64,000 nt of DNA from Bradyrhizobium icense (GTDB lineage: Bacteria > Pseudomonadota > Alphaproteobacteria > Rhizobiales > Xanthobacteraceae), in assembly GCF_001693385.1 (NCBI RefSeq), contig NZ_CP016428.1:4526001-4590000 (forward strand), read 5' to 3'. Positions 11,291-21,800 of this stretch are shown in pieces. The position numbers and the translations under genes were made by a program. The notes beneath the pieces are model-generated. The model was not told where the DNA came from. It was given only the letters and a program-made list of their open reading frames with translations, and made no database searches. Position 1 is the stretch's first letter; each line of letters opens with the position of its first letter.

Positions 11291-11938
11291 ATGCCTGAAG
11301 TAATTTTCACCGGCCCTGCGGGCCGCCTCGAAGGCCGTTATCATCCGGCCAAGCAGAAGAACGCGCCAATCGCGATGATCCTGCATCCGCATCCGCAGTT
11401 TCACGGCACGATGAATCACCAGATCGTCTACCAGTGCTACTACGCGTTTGCGCATCGCGGCTTTTCGGTGCTGCGGTTCAATTTCCGCGGTGTCGGCCGC
11501 AGCCAGGGCTCGTTCGATCACGGCACCGGCGAACTCTCGGACGCGGCGTCCGCGCTCGACTGGGCGCAGACCATCAACCCCGAAGCGCGCGCCTGCTGGG
11601 TCGCGGGCTTTTCGTTCGGCGCCTGGATCGGCATGCAGCTTCTGATGCGCCGGCCCGAAGTCGAAGGTTTTATTTCGATCGCGCCGCCCGCCAATCTCTA
11701 CGATTTCTCGTTCCTCGCGCCCTGCCCGTCTTCAGGCCTGATCGTGCATGGCGAGAAGGATGCGGTGGTGCCGCCGAAGGACGTCAACACGCTGGTCGAG
11801 AAGCTGAAGACCCAGAAGGGCATCGTGATCGATCAGCAGATCATCCCGGGTGCCAACCACTTCTTCGACGGCAAGCTCGAGCCGCTGATGGAGACGGTGA
11901 CCGGCTATCTCGACATGCGGCTCGCCAACGTCCGCTGA
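11291..11938 (+). CDS. alpha/beta hydrolase (dienelactone-hydrolase-like)
   Basis: A 215-residue alpha/beta hydrolase without a signal peptide. The nucleophile elbow is GFSFGAW, and the C-terminal part supplies HGEKDAVVPP (Asp region) and GANHFFDGK (His), completing Ser-Asp-His. The N-terminal MILHPHPQFHGTMNH is typical of a widespread small bacterial hydrolase family of unknown substrate. It is divergent from the desulfurase across a 278-base spacer and followed by a palindromic repeat rather than a partner gene. Confidence 0.88.
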   Translation: MPEVIFTGPAGRLEGRYHPAKQKNAPIAMILHPHPQFHGTMNHQIVYQCYYAFAHRGFSVLRFNFRGVGRSQGSFDHGTGELSDAASALDWAQTINPEARACWVAGFSFGAWIGMQLLMRRPEVEGFISIAPPANLYDFSFLAPCPSSGLIVHGEKDAVVPPKDVNTLVEKLKTQKGIVIDQQIIPGANHFFDGKLEPLMETVTGYLDMRLANVR

Positions 11939-11947
11939 CGCCTGATT

Positions 11948-12113
11948 CGTGCCCCGGGACGCGGTGCAACACGAAGTGGTGCACGGCAGAGCCGGGCCTA
12001 TCCTTTCTGTTGTTTCCGTTACCGGCATCGGTCCCGGTTCTGCGAAGCAGCGCCATAGCGTGTCGAAGATGCGCGTGAACGCGCTTATGGCGCTGCATCG
12101 CGCCCGGGACACG
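11948..12113. repeat. long imperfect palindromic repeat between two convergent genes
   Basis: Outer arms CGTGCCCCGGGACGC (11948-11962) and its near reverse complement ending CGCCCGGGACACG (about 12100-12113) enclose inner arms GCAGAGCCGGG (11986-11996) and CCCGGTTCTGC (12033-12043). I recognise this CCGGGACNCG...GCAGAGCCGGGACC design as a dispersed noncoding repeat of Bradyrhizobium-type genomes. It sits between a rightward hydrolase and a leftward GST gene, where a folded RNA could act as a bidirectional 3' boundary. Confidence 0.7.
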
Positions 12114-12169
12114 CGGCCTACACCACGTCGCAACTCGCAAGATGGGTTGCGCGAAGCCTGCCCGGCACG

Positions 12170-12850
12170 CTACGCCGCCAGCTTCAGCAGATGCGCGTTA
12201 TGGCGCACCAGGAACGCGTGCAGCAATTGCGGATAGTCGGCTCCCACCGCCGTGCGGACGCTCGGCCGCTTCGCCAACTCCTCTCGCCATGCGCGGACCT
12301 TCGGCGTATCGGCAAAGACCGAGAGATCGGTCAGTTGATCGAACACGTCGAAATAACGGAAGATCGGCGCGAACACCGCGTCTACCAGACTGAAATTTTC
12401 GCCGGCAAAGAACGGACCCGACCCTAGGGCATCCTCGACGCGCGCAAATTTTGCGGCGACCGCCTGCCGCTTGCTCTCGAAGGTGGCGGGATCACCCGTC
12501 GTCTCCAGGCCCCAGAGCTCGCTCAAAATGGTGGACCCGAACTCCATCCAGGCCCGGTGCTGTGCGCGCTGGAGCGCATCCTGAGGATGCAGCTTGGCGC
12601 TGCCCTGGGTATCCTCGATGTATTCGCAAATCACGTTGCTTTCGAACAGCGCGGCCTCCTTGCCGTCGGCGCCGGTCACGACCAGCACCGGCACCTTGCC
12701 GAGGGGCGATATCTTCAAAAACCAGTCCGGCTTGTTGGCGAGATCGATATCGACCCGCTCGAACGGCACGCCCTTCTCGGTCAACGCGATCACGGCGCGC
12801 TGCACATAGGGGCATAGCTTGTGGCTGATCAACGTGAGCTTCTGCGCCAT
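12170..12850 (-). CDS. glutathione S-transferase family protein
   Basis: A 226-residue two-domain GST. The thioredoxin-fold N-terminal half starts with LISHKLCPYVQRAVIAL, where the Cys of CPYVQR points to an omega/beta-like, Cys-active enzyme with thiol-transfer activity rather than classical conjugation. It continues with KVPVL and the ESNVICEYIED glutathione-binding motif. The helical C-terminal domain covers about 90-220. It is monocistronic, divergent in no operon, and its substrate cannot be read from sequence. Confidence 0.92.
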   Translation of the reverse strand: MAQKLTLISHKLCPYVQRAVIALTEKGVPFERVDIDLANKPDWFLKISPLGKVPVLVVTGADGKEAALFESNVICEYIEDTQGSAKLHPQDALQRAQHRAWMEFGSTILSELWGLETTGDPATFESKRQAVAAKFARVEDALGSGPFFAGENFSLVDAVFAPIFRYFDVFDQLTDLSVFADTPKVRAWREELAKRPSVRTAVGADYPQLLHAFLVRHNAHLLKLAA

Positions 12851-12971
12851 GACGACCTCTCAAAACGCGAAGGCCAGCCGGCCTCCGCTCCATGCATTTG
12901 CATCTAAATTAGATGCGCCTGCATGTAGCCGTCAAGGTCAATGCAACTGCATCAACATATCTTGAACCGCG

Positions 12972-14072
12972 TCACGGTCGCGCGATGATACCGCCGGTCA
13001 TCGGCAGCGGCACCCCGGTGGTGGCAGGGTAGCTCAGCGGCAGGCCCTTCAGGCCTCGCGCCGCCAGAAATCCGAAAGCCTGCGCCTCGATGGCGTCGGA
13101 GGCCCAGCCCAAAGTGTCCGCCGCCCGGACGGTCGCCGGCGCCAGACACTCCCGCAGCATCCGCAGCATGGTCAGGTTGCGGGCGCCGCCGCCAGCCACG
13201 ATCCAGTTCTTGGGTTCCTTCGGCAGCAACGGCACCACCCGGGCAATTGCAGCGACGGTAAAGGCGGTCAGCGTCGCCGCGCCATCCTCGGGCGGCATAT
13301 CGCCGAGCTTAAGCCCCGCAAAATCGTTGCGATCGAGCGATTTCGGCGGGGGCAGCGAAAAGAACGGCATCTCCAGCGCACGGTTGATCCAGGCCGCATC
13401 GACCCTGCCCAGCGCGGCGGTGCGGCCCTCGGTGTCGAAGCGCTGGTTCATGCGGCGGAACATGTGATCGTCGAGCAAGGCGTTGCCCGGCCCGGTATCG
13501 CAGGCGATCAGCGTGTCGCCGTCGATATAGGTGATGTTGGCGACCCCGCCGATATTGACCACGACGGTCGGGCCCTCCCACTCCAGCGATTGGGCGAGCG
13601 CGCGGTGATAGACCGGCACAAAGGGCGCGCCCTGCCCGCCGGCTTCGACATCGGCAGCGCGGAAATCGTACATGACCGGAATGTGGATCGTCTTGGCGAG
13701 CATCTGCGCGTCGCCGATCTGGACCGTCAGTTTTTTCTCGGGCCGGTGCAGCACGGTCTGGCCGTGAAAGCCGACGATGTCGATATCGTCGAACCGCATC
13801 CGGTGTTGTGCGGTAAAGGCGGCCACCGCCTCGGCATGCGCTGACGTGACGACCCGCTCGGCCTCGCGCAGGCAGCCGGGCCGCGCGGCGCGATCGGCCA
13901 GGTCGGCAGCCTCATACAGCGCCTGGCGCAACAGGCCGCGCTCCGTGTCGGTATAGGGCCGGTATCCGGACGGTCCGAGCGCGTTCACCCGGCGGCCATC
14001 GGTCTCGATCAAAGCGACGTCGACCCCGTCGAGCGAGGTGCCGCTCATCAAACCTACTGCCGTCAACATCAT
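12972..14072 (-). CDS. anmK: anhydro-N-acetylmuramic acid kinase AnmK
   Basis: A 366-residue cytoplasmic kinase that converts recycled 1,6-anhydroMurNAc to MurNAc-6-phosphate in peptidoglycan recycling. The family start GLMSGTSLDGVDVAL, the IVGFHGQTVLHRP segment with its catalytic-region His, CDTGPGNALLDD and the C-terminal VAGGGARNLTMLRML are all present. Two adjacent ATG codons (14072 and 14069) follow an implausible Ser-rich extension to 14147. It is divergent from tyrS across about 180 bases, an arrangement frequent in alphaproteobacteria. Its substrate is the ligand class that inactivates AmpR-type repression, relevant to the ampR/bla pair nearby. Confidence 0.95.
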   Translation of the reverse strand: MMLTAVGLMSGTSLDGVDVALIETDGRRVNALGPSGYRPYTDTERGLLRQALYEAADLADRAARPGCLREAERVVTSAHAEAVAAFTAQHRMRFDDIDIVGFHGQTVLHRPEKKLTVQIGDAQMLAKTIHIPVMYDFRAADVEAGGQGAPFVPVYHRALAQSLEWEGPTVVVNIGGVANITYIDGDTLIACDTGPGNALLDDHMFRRMNQRFDTEGRTAALGRVDAAWINRALEMPFFSLPPPKSLDRNDFAGLKLGDMPPEDGAATLTAFTVAAIARVVPLLPKEPKNWIVAGGGARNLTMLRMLRECLAPATVRAADTLGWASDAIEAQAFGFLAARGLKGLPLSYPATTGVPLPMTGGIIARP

Positions 14073-14250
14073 GGTCGATTGTGCCTTTGAAACGCCCTGC
14101 TCGATACGTCCCGCCGACGACGACCAGCTTGTGCCAAACACGCACATCTTATAATGCCACAGCGCCCGGCCCTGCGGCAGCCTGTTCCGCCATGGTTCCG
14201 CAAACTCGTTACAATTACAGTGAAAATAGAATGATCAAAGCAGCCCGCCA

Positions 14251-15504
14251 ATGACCGCATTTAAATCAGATTTCCTGAACATTTTACAGGAGCGCGGCTT
14301 CATCCACCAATGCTCCGATTTCGAGGGCCTCGACGCGCTGGCGGCCAAGGGCCAGGCGACCGCCTATGTCGGCTACGACTGCACGGCGCCGTCGCTGCAT
14401 ATCGGCAACTACCTCACCATGATGATGCTGTACTGGTTGCAGCAGAGCGGCAACAAGCCGATCACCCTGATGGGCGGCGGCACCACCATGGTCGGCGACC
14501 CCTCCGGCAAGGACGAATCGCGCGCCATCCGCTCGATCGAGGAAATCGAAGCCAACAAGGCCTCGATCCGCGGCGTGTTTGCGAAGGTGCTGCGATACGG
14601 CGACGGCCCGAGCGATGCGATCATGCTCGACAATGCCGAATGGCTGACGAAGCTGAACTGGATCGAGATGCTGCGCGACATCGGCCGGCACTTCTCGGTC
14701 AACCGCATGCTGACGATGGATTCAGTCAGGCTCCGGCTCGAACGCGAGCAGGAGATGAGCTTCATCGAGTTCAACTACATGGTCTGCCAGGCCTATGACT
14801 TTGTCGAGCTGGCGCGGCGCACCGGCTGCCGGCTGCAGATGGGCGGTTCCGATCAATGGGGCAACATCGTCAACGGCGTCGATCTCGGCCGCCGCATGGG
14901 CACGCCGCAATTGTTCGCGCTGACCACGCCGCTGCTCACGACTGCTTCCGGCGCCAAGATGGGCAAGACCGCGCAGGGCGCGGTCTGGCTCAACGCCGAT
15001 CAGTTCTCGCCCTATGACTTCTGGCAATACTGGCGCAACGTCGAGGATGCCGACGTCGTCAAATTTCTAAAACTGTTCACGATCCTGCCGATGAGCGAGA
15101 TCGAAAAGCTCGCGGCGTTGCAGGGCGGCGAGATCAACGAAGCCAAGAAGGTGCTGGCGACGGAGGCGACCGCGCTGTTGCATGGCCGCGACGCTGCCAA
15201 CACCGCCGCCGAAACTGCCCGACAAACGTTCGAGCAAGGCGCGATCGCGGAGAACCTGCCCACTGTGGAAGTTTCGCGCGGCGAACTCGAGGCCGGCGCG
15301 GCCGTGCTGGGGCTGTTCGTGAAAGCGGGGCTTGTGACTTCGAATGGCGAGGCGCGGCGCCAGATCAAGGGCGGTGGCTTGCGCGTCAACGATGCCGCTG
15401 TGACCGACGAGAAGATGGTGCTCACGCCATCCAATCTCACGCCGGAAGGCGTCATCAAACTTTCCATGGGGAAGAAAAAGCACGTGCTGCTGAGGCCCGC
15501 CTGA
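14251..15504 (+). CDS. tyrS: tyrosyl-tRNA synthetase
   Basis: A 417-residue class I aminoacyl-tRNA synthetase charging tRNA-Tyr. The HIGH motif is HIGN (50-53), the KMSKS loop is KMGKT (236-240), and the GGSDQWGNI tyrosine-site segment is at about 198-206. An S4 RNA-binding domain occupies the C-terminal 70 residues. Length and motifs fit the short bacterial TyrRS. The ATG at 14251 follows directly after an AT-richer stretch of the divergent anmK/tyrS region. Confidence 0.97.
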   Translation: MTAFKSDFLNILQERGFIHQCSDFEGLDALAAKGQATAYVGYDCTAPSLHIGNYLTMMMLYWLQQSGNKPITLMGGGTTMVGDPSGKDESRAIRSIEEIEANKASIRGVFAKVLRYGDGPSDAIMLDNAEWLTKLNWIEMLRDIGRHFSVNRMLTMDSVRLRLEREQEMSFIEFNYMVCQAYDFVELARRTGCRLQMGGSDQWGNIVNGVDLGRRMGTPQLFALTTPLLTTASGAKMGKTAQGAVWLNADQFSPYDFWQYWRNVEDADVVKFLKLFTILPMSEIEKLAALQGGEINEAKKVLATEATALLHGRDAANTAAETARQTFEQGAIAENLPTVEVSRGELEAGAAVLGLFVKAGLVTSNGEARRQIKGGGLRVNDAAVTDEKMVLTPSNLTPEGVIKLSMGKKKHVLLRPA

Positions 15505-15573
15505 TCTGGCCTGCATAGGCGCATTCGCTTTTGACGCTTGCGGGTAACAGCGGAAACGCGCTCCCTGCGTCCC

Positions 15574-16821
15574 ATGAATGAAAAGACGCCACAGGGAGAC
15601 GCGTTGGCGAGGCCGCTCAAGCCGGGCCGGCTTGCGCTCAACGTGCTGGCGCTGTGCTTCACGCTGGCGCTGCTCGGCCGCGGCCTCGGCGAAAGCTTTA
15701 CGGTTTTCCTCAAACCGATCTCGGAGAATTTCGGCTGGGACCGCGCGGAAGTGGTCTCGGTCTACTCGCTGACCTGGCTCGCCGGCGGACTGACGGCGCC
15801 GGTGGTCGGCCGGGTGTTTGACCGCTACGGCCCCCGGACCGTCTATTCGCTGGGACTGCTGCTGCTTGGCAGCGCGTTTCTGGTCGCCTCCCGTGCGCAG
15901 GCGCTGTGGCAATTCCAGTTGAGCGTCGGCGTTTCCGTCGGGATCGGCATCGCCTTCATCGGCAACGTGCCGAACTCGATCCTGCTCGGCCGCTGGTTCG
16001 GCGCGCGGCTGCCCACCGCGATGGCGGTGGTCTATTCTGCGGCCGGCGCGGGCGTGCTGGTGCTGCTGCCGGCGTCGCAGCTTCTAATCGATCACATCGG
16101 CTGGCGCGGCGCCTACCAGACGTTCGGTGTCATTGCGCTATGCCTGCTAGTGCCGTTGTTGCTACTGCCATGGCGGCTGTTCTCGACGGGCTCGCCGCAC
16201 ATCGCCAAAAAGGCCGATTCCGATTTCGTCGACGGCGGCTGGACCCTCGGTAGCGCAATGCGTCACCACGCGTTCTGGGCGCTGTTTTCGACTTTCTTCT
16301 TTACGGCCGTGGGGATGTATGCGCTTGCGGCGCAGATCGTTGCCTATCTGATCGATGCCGGCTTCCCGCCGCTGCAGGCGGCGACCGCCTGGGGTTTTTC
16401 CGGCGTCGTGCTGCTGTTCGGCATGCTGGGCGTGACCCAGCTCGATGCGATGATTGGGCGACGGCCGTCGGTGCTGCTGAGCTACGCCATCTCGATCGCG
16501 GGCATCATCCTGCTCTGGCTGCTGCAGTTCTATCCGAACTTCTGGCTGCTCGGCGCCTTCGTCGTGACCTTCGGCAGCATGATCGGCTCCCGTGGGCCGC
16601 TCATCACGGCGACCGCGATGAGGATCTTTCGCGGCGAACGGGTCGGCACCATCTACGGCACGATTTCGATCGGCAGCGGCCTTGGCTCCGGACTCGGCGC
16701 CTGGGCCGGCGGCCTGATCCACGACTGGACCCACAGCTATAATCCGGTGATCGCGTTCGCGCTGGTGGCCGTGGTGCTCGGAATGATCCCGTTTCTGGTC
16801 GTGCCGGCGCTACGGCGGTAG
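15574..16821 (+). CDS. MFS transporter, OFA/monocarboxylate-like
   Basis: A 415-residue major facilitator with about 12 predicted membrane segments; the two six-helix halves are split by a loop near residues 195-220. The motif-A-like FDRYGPRTVYSLG after TM2 and the late GTIYGTISIGSGLGSGLGAWAGG helix resemble the oxalate/formate and monocarboxylate group. Substrate and direction are unknown. ATG 15574 is preferred over an upstream TTG at 15538. It begins 69 bases after tyrS and its stop directly abuts the stop of the convergent LysR gene. Confidence 0.88.
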   Translation: MNEKTPQGDALARPLKPGRLALNVLALCFTLALLGRGLGESFTVFLKPISENFGWDRAEVVSVYSLTWLAGGLTAPVVGRVFDRYGPRTVYSLGLLLLGSAFLVASRAQALWQFQLSVGVSVGIGIAFIGNVPNSILLGRWFGARLPTAMAVVYSAAGAGVLVLLPASQLLIDHIGWRGAYQTFGVIALCLLVPLLLLPWRLFSTGSPHIAKKADSDFVDGGWTLGSAMRHHAFWALFSTFFFTAVGMYALAAQIVAYLIDAGFPPLQAATAWGFSGVVLLFGMLGVTQLDAMIGRRPSVLLSYAISIAGIILLWLLQFYPNFWLLGAFVVTFGSMIGSRGPLITATAMRIFRGERVGTIYGTISIGSGLGSGLGAWAGGLIHDWTHSYNPVIAFALVAVVLGMIPFLVVPALRR

Positions 16822-17736
16822 CTACGTCCCTGCCTGCTTGCCAGGGCTCCTCTTTGTTGCTGCAATCGTTTCAAGCAGCCAGCTCTTGAATGAGAGCATC
16901 GCGGGTGTCGGTCGCCTAAAGTGCAGCGACGTAATCCAATAATCGCCGAGCGCGACTTCGATCTGAAAAGGACGTACCAGCCGCCGCTGCCGGATCTCGT
17001 CCTGAAACAATGCCGCCGGCAACAGCGCAACGCCGAAGCCGCGGGCCGCTACGCTGGCGATCGTAATGGATGAATCGAATACCATTCCTTTGAGCACCGG
17101 ACTCTGCAATCCCGCTGCAGCAAACCATCGCGGCCATTCCTCCTGTCGGTAGGAACGCAGCAGTACCTCTCGCTTCAGATCGGCCGGCCGGCTCAGCCTG
17201 CGAGCCAGCGAAGGTGCGCAGAACGGGGTAAATGGCGCCCCCATCAAGTGGGTCGCCTCGGTGCCATGCCAAAGGCCATCGCCAAACCTGATCGCGTAAT
17301 CGAGGCCCTCACCCGCGATGTCGATCCGATTGTTGTTGGTGAACAGGCGCAAATCGATCCGCGGATAGGCTTTTCTGAAAGCATCGAGCCGCGGCAGCAG
17401 CCATCCCGAAGCGAAAGTACCGACAACGCCGACCGCGATGACCTCCTGGTAGTGGCCGTCTTCGAAGCGATTCAGTGTTTCGGTGAGCCGGCCGAAGGCC
17501 TCGACGATGCTCGGCAGCAGCAACTGTCCTTCATCGGTGAGCGCGACGCCGCGGGGCAATCGACGAAACAACTGTACGCCAAGCCGGTCCTCCAGCACTT
17601 TCACGTGCTGGCTGACGGCGGCCTGCGTGACTCGAAGTTCAAGGCCGGCACGAGTGAAACTGAGGTGGCGCGCCGTCGCTTCAAAGGCCCGTAGTGCATT
17701 GAGCGGAAGGTGCGAAAGCCTCGTCCGGCGCCGCAT
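16822..17736 (-). CDS. ampR: LysR-family regulator, AmpR type
   Basis: A 304-residue LysR regulator. The N-terminal HTH (about 8-65) reads LPLNALRAFEATARHLSFTRA...VTQAAVSQHVKVLEDRLGVQLFRR, very close to the AmpR consensus, followed by an effector domain from about 95 to 295. It is divergent from the class A beta-lactamase with 101 bases between starts, the classical ampR-bla layout. The expected role is repression with UDP-MurNAc-pentapeptide and activation by anhydro-muropeptides, fitting anmK a few kb away. The GcvA-like subfamily is close in sequence, so the regulatory role rests mainly on the neighbour. Confidence 0.82.
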   Translation of the reverse strand: MRRRTRLSHLPLNALRAFEATARHLSFTRAGLELRVTQAAVSQHVKVLEDRLGVQLFRRLPRGVALTDEGQLLLPSIVEAFGRLTETLNRFEDGHYQEVIAVGVVGTFASGWLLPRLDAFRKAYPRIDLRLFTNNNRIDIAGEGLDYAIRFGDGLWHGTEATHLMGAPFTPFCAPSLARRLSRPADLKREVLLRSYRQEEWPRWFAAAGLQSPVLKGMVFDSSITIASVAARGFGVALLPAALFQDEIRQRRLVRPFQIEVALGDYWITSLHFRRPTPAMLSFKSWLLETIAATKRSPGKQAGT

Positions 17737-17837
17737 TGCTCGTCCCTAGTTTTTCTTATGCCTGCCCGCAGAACTGATCGTTTGTCAAGACGACGACCTG
17801 TCGGCACCTTCCAACTCACAGCACGGAGGGATTCATA

Positions 17838-18731
17838 GTGATCACGAGAAGACAGTTCCAGCTTGGATGCGGCGCAGCGCTGGTAACGACTGCCTTGAGC
17901 GCCCGGCAAGCGATACGCGCATCGACCGCAAATCAACGATTGATCGACGAGATCAAGCGTCTGGAGCGTGAGAGCGGCGGCCGACTCGGTGTTTGTGTCC
18001 TCGACACGGCAACGGATGCTCGTCATGTCCACCGGGGTGACGAGCGCTTTCCGATGTGCAGCACTTTCAAGATGCTGGCAGCCGCAGCGATCCTGGCGCA
18101 GGTGGATGCCGGCAAGGAACAATTGACGCGGCGCATAACCTTCGACGCGTCCGCGCTCATCGTGTACTCACCCGTAACCGAGAAGCGCGTCGGCGGTGAC
18201 GGCATGACGCTCGCTGAAATTTGCGAAGCGGCGGTGACGTTGAGCGACAACACGGCCGGCAATCTGCTGCTCGCCAGCATCGACGGACCGCCGGGGCTGA
18301 CGGCCTTCGCACGGAGCCTCGGCGACCAGGTCACGCGGTTAGACCGGAATGAGCCCTCGCTCAACGAGGCCTTGCCTGACGATCCCCGCGACACAACGAC
18401 ACCGAACGCGATGGCTTCCAACTTGCAGGCCCTGATCCTTGGGACTACGGCGCTATCGGCTGCATCGCGCGAGCAACTGACGGCATGGTTGGTCGCCAAC
18501 AAGACTGGGGACACGCGACTGCGTGCAGGTCTTGCGAAAGATTGGCGCGTCGGCGACAAGACCGGCACCGGTGCCCGAGGCACAAACAATGACGTTGCCG
18601 TGATCTGGCCACCCGGCAAGGCGCCCATCGTGATCACCGCTTATCTGACTGGCGCCACCGTTTCTGCCGCGCAGCAAAACGCCACTTTGGCTTCGGTCGC
18701 GCGGGCGGTCTCGACCATGGCATCTGGCTAG
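17838..18731 (+). CDS. bla: class A beta-lactamase, probable Tat substrate
   Basis: A 297-residue serine beta-lactamase acting in the periplasm. Motifs are complete: S75-T-F-K78, SDN in VTLSDNTAGN, the omega-loop Glu in NEPSLNEALPDD, and KTG in VGDKTGTGARG. The N-terminus TRRQFQLGCGAALVTTALSARQA carries a twin-arginine motif, so export is probably by Tat. A Cys sits just before the active Ser (Ambler 69), but I see no Cys at 238, so the disulfide of KPC-type carbapenemases is absent. The GTG start has a clear GGAGGG site 8 bases upstream. Divergent ampR implies inducible expression. The resistance spectrum cannot be predicted. Confidence 0.95.
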   Translation: MITRRQFQLGCGAALVTTALSARQAIRASTANQRLIDEIKRLERESGGRLGVCVLDTATDARHVHRGDERFPMCSTFKMLAAAAILAQVDAGKEQLTRRITFDASALIVYSPVTEKRVGGDGMTLAEICEAAVTLSDNTAGNLLLASIDGPPGLTAFARSLGDQVTRLDRNEPSLNEALPDDPRDTTTPNAMASNLQALILGTTALSAASREQLTAWLVANKTGDTRLRAGLAKDWRVGDKTGTGARGTNNDVAVIWPPGKAPIVITAYLTGATVSAAQQNATLASVARAVSTMASG

Positions 18732-18823
18732 GTGCCTGGTCCTTGCGGCGTGGTTCGCTACTGATCCGGGGGCCGGACGACGCTTTGCATCGCAAGGCTC
18801 TGACCCGCGTCCGGACACGGAGA

Positions 18824-21800
18824 CTAATTATTCGGCGGGAATTCGATCGGGGTGTTGTTCTGCTTGCCGGTGTTGAACTCGAAGATCTTTCTGAGCACGC
18901 CGGGCATCACTGCCGAAATCGGATTGACGCGCAGCACGGGCTGGCCAGGCGTGCCGACCACCTCGTAGGTCACGCCAATCAGGCCCTCGTTGCTGCCGCC
19001 ACCGAGGAACAAGCCGAGCACGGGAATCTGGCCGAACATGTTGTTCAGCCCGTACATCGGAACGAAGGTGCCGCTCATGCGCACGGCATTACCGACATAG
19101 TCGATGCTGCCTTCGATGGTCGCGCCGATGATCGGACCCTTCACAACACCATCGCGGATCGTGAGCTGTCCGCTCTGCCGCGTGAACTCGGCGCGCAGTG
19201 CCGTAAAGGAAATGCCGTTCTGAACGCCGGCCGCTCCGCCCGCGGCGGCGCGCTCCAGTGCGGCCTCACCCCTGACGGAGAAATCGCGGACATTGATCAG
19301 ACCGTCCTTGGCACTGGGTTCGACCGTCGGCGGCTCCATCGCAAGCGCGAGCTGTCCGCCGACCATTTTCGAGTAGGTGTCGGTGAAGCGGAAGAACGCA
19401 CCCGCATCGTTGGTCTGCAGGATGATGATGTCGCGTCCCTGTCCCTGCCCGCGACCGCGCAGATCGGCCGTCACCGGCGTGTCGCGCCCGACCTTGCCGG
19501 AGAGCGTGAAGTTTTTGACGATGCCGTTGCGGCGGGAGAATTTGCTGTCGACGCTGCGCAGCGCCTCGCCGTTGAAGCCGGCGACCGCGCCGAGCTTGAC
19601 GTCGATATCGAGATCGATGTTCCTCGACTTGCTCTTGGGGTCGGCTTCCTTGCCCGAGATCGCCGATTTCAGGAAGCCGCGGCCGTCGAACACGTCGCCC
19701 CGCATCGTGACTTTCACGACGCCGTCGGCGCCGCGCTCGGCCTTCAACGTCGTCTTGTCGCCGTCCGATGGCGCGTAGGTCGGGAAGTTCGCGTTCAACA
19801 GGTCGCCGTTCTGGTCGACTTCGAGCGATCCCTTGATCGAAACGCCACCGCCTTCGACCACGATGTCCTGGAACAGCGTCGTCTGTTCCTTCTTTACGAC
19901 ATTGAACGTCGCCTTGCCCGACTTGCCGGGCACCTTGACCCAGCCCGGCAGGATGTTGTCGAGACGCAGCGAGGTCAGATCGGCTTCGATGCCGACGCGG
20001 CTGTCGTTCTCGCCGATTTTGCCGATCACCTTGATCGGGATGGAACCGCTCACAGCAGGTCCGAGATCGATCCCGAGACGTGCGCGGCTGGCATCATCCA
20101 GCGTCGCCTGCAGCCTGATATCGGCGTCGCCCTCGCTCGGCTTGCGGTAGTCCAGCGAAGCCGGCTGGCCGTTGATCTTGACGTCGCCCTTGACCTGGTA
20201 GCCCGCGTTGTTGGCGAGCACCTTGAGCGTATTGGACTCCAGTTTCTGATTCATCACGAGCTTGTCGGCGGCAAACCCTGCCAGATCGGCAATCACGGTG
20301 TAGGTGGTGTCGGCCTTGGTCATCGATCCCTTGACCGGCATGCCGAGCGTGATGGTGGCGGCAACGTTTCCCTTGCTGGCGTTCGGATCGATCAGCGTGC
20401 CGGAGAGATCGCTGATGCGGTCGGAGGCCAGAATCTCGGCCGCGGCCGGTACCGAAGCATCGACCCTGAACTTTACCCGCGAGGGCGACGGCTTCGGCGC
20501 CATGTCCGGCACCTCGAAGATGAAGTCCGAAATATTGATCTTGCGGCCGGCGGGCGTGTCGGCAACGCCCTGCCCGATCGTCACCGTCGCGGTACGGCCC
20601 GTGACTCTCGCCTTCAGATCGGCATCGCGAACCGACGGCATTTCGTCCACCGGGTGGACCGTAACGCCTGACGCGACGATGTTGACGGCCAGACCATCGT
20701 CCGGAATCGGCGGTCCCTTGCGCGACAGATTGCGCACCGGCGAATTGACGCCGACCTCGATGCGCTGGAGCGTGCCGCGCTCGATGCGCTCGATCACCCA
20801 TTCGCGCACTTCAGGCACGATCAGAATCGGCCACATCCGTTTCAGCGCGGAGGCCGACATCGGCGTACCCGCAAAACCAAGCTGGAGACGCGCCTCGTTC
20901 GCATAGTCGATGCTGCCGGTGCCGGCGATGCCGATCTCGCCGTTGCTGATATCGGCCTGGGTCAGCAGCACGCGCTTGCGGTCGGTGTCGAACTTCATCC
21001 CGATCGCGATCCGGTTGAAGATCAGCGGCGGTTCGTTGTCGGTGCCGGCCAGCAGGATCGTGCCACCGCTAAGGCCAGCCTGCCATTCGGTGGTGGCACC
21101 GTTCGGGGGCTCGAGATGGCCGAGCAGCGTGATCCGGTTCGCGCCGGAAATGACCTTGAAGGGCGCCACCAGCACGCGCCGTCCGGCATCCCATTCGACG
21201 CTCATCTCCGCCGAGTCGATCGGCATCGGATAGTCAGGCGTATCGCTGTCGATCAGGTTGCCGGCGCCGGCGATGATCTTGCCGCGGAAATAGGTCGGCA
21301 GGCCGTCACGGCCCAGTTCGCCTTTCAGTTCGCCGGAAAGCGGCAGCTCGGCGCTGTAGGTCAGGTCCTTGACCCGCATCGCCAGCAGGATGTTGGCGGC
21401 AGGCACCTTGTCGGCGCGAAGATCGACGGACCGCACGCCATTCTGCTGCGGTCCGACCACGACCTTGAGCGACCAGGGACGAGCGCCTTGCTCGCCAAGG
21501 CTCACCGCAACTCCACCGCCGCTCGGACGGCGCATGCTGAGGCTGATATTCTCGAACGTCCATTTGTTGCCGCGCTGCTGATCGTCGACGCTGAGATTGC
21601 CGTTCTTGAGGCCGATCTCGTTCAGGTTCTGCCCGTCGAGGCCGGTCAGGCTGAGGCTGTCGAGCCAGTCGAGGCCGGCCAGCAATCCGCTCTGCGTGGT
21701 ATCGGGGGCCGTCGCAGCAGCTTGCGGCGGCGCGGGCGGCTGGCGGGGGAATGTCGGCGCCAAGCCGGCATCGCGCTTGGAGGCAACGCCAGTCGCCAGC

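Noticed and set aside
17838..18731. Possible KPC/NmcA-type carbapenemase because of Cys before the active Ser
   Set aside because: The partner Cys at Ambler 238 is not present; unpaired Cys69 is common in other chromosomal class A enzymes.
18743..20671. 642-codon open frame antisense to the DUF3971 gene
   Set aside because: It mirrors the GC3 pattern of the sense gene, has no recognisable domain and repeats low-complexity residues; the sense frame has a membrane helix and AsmA-like C-terminus.
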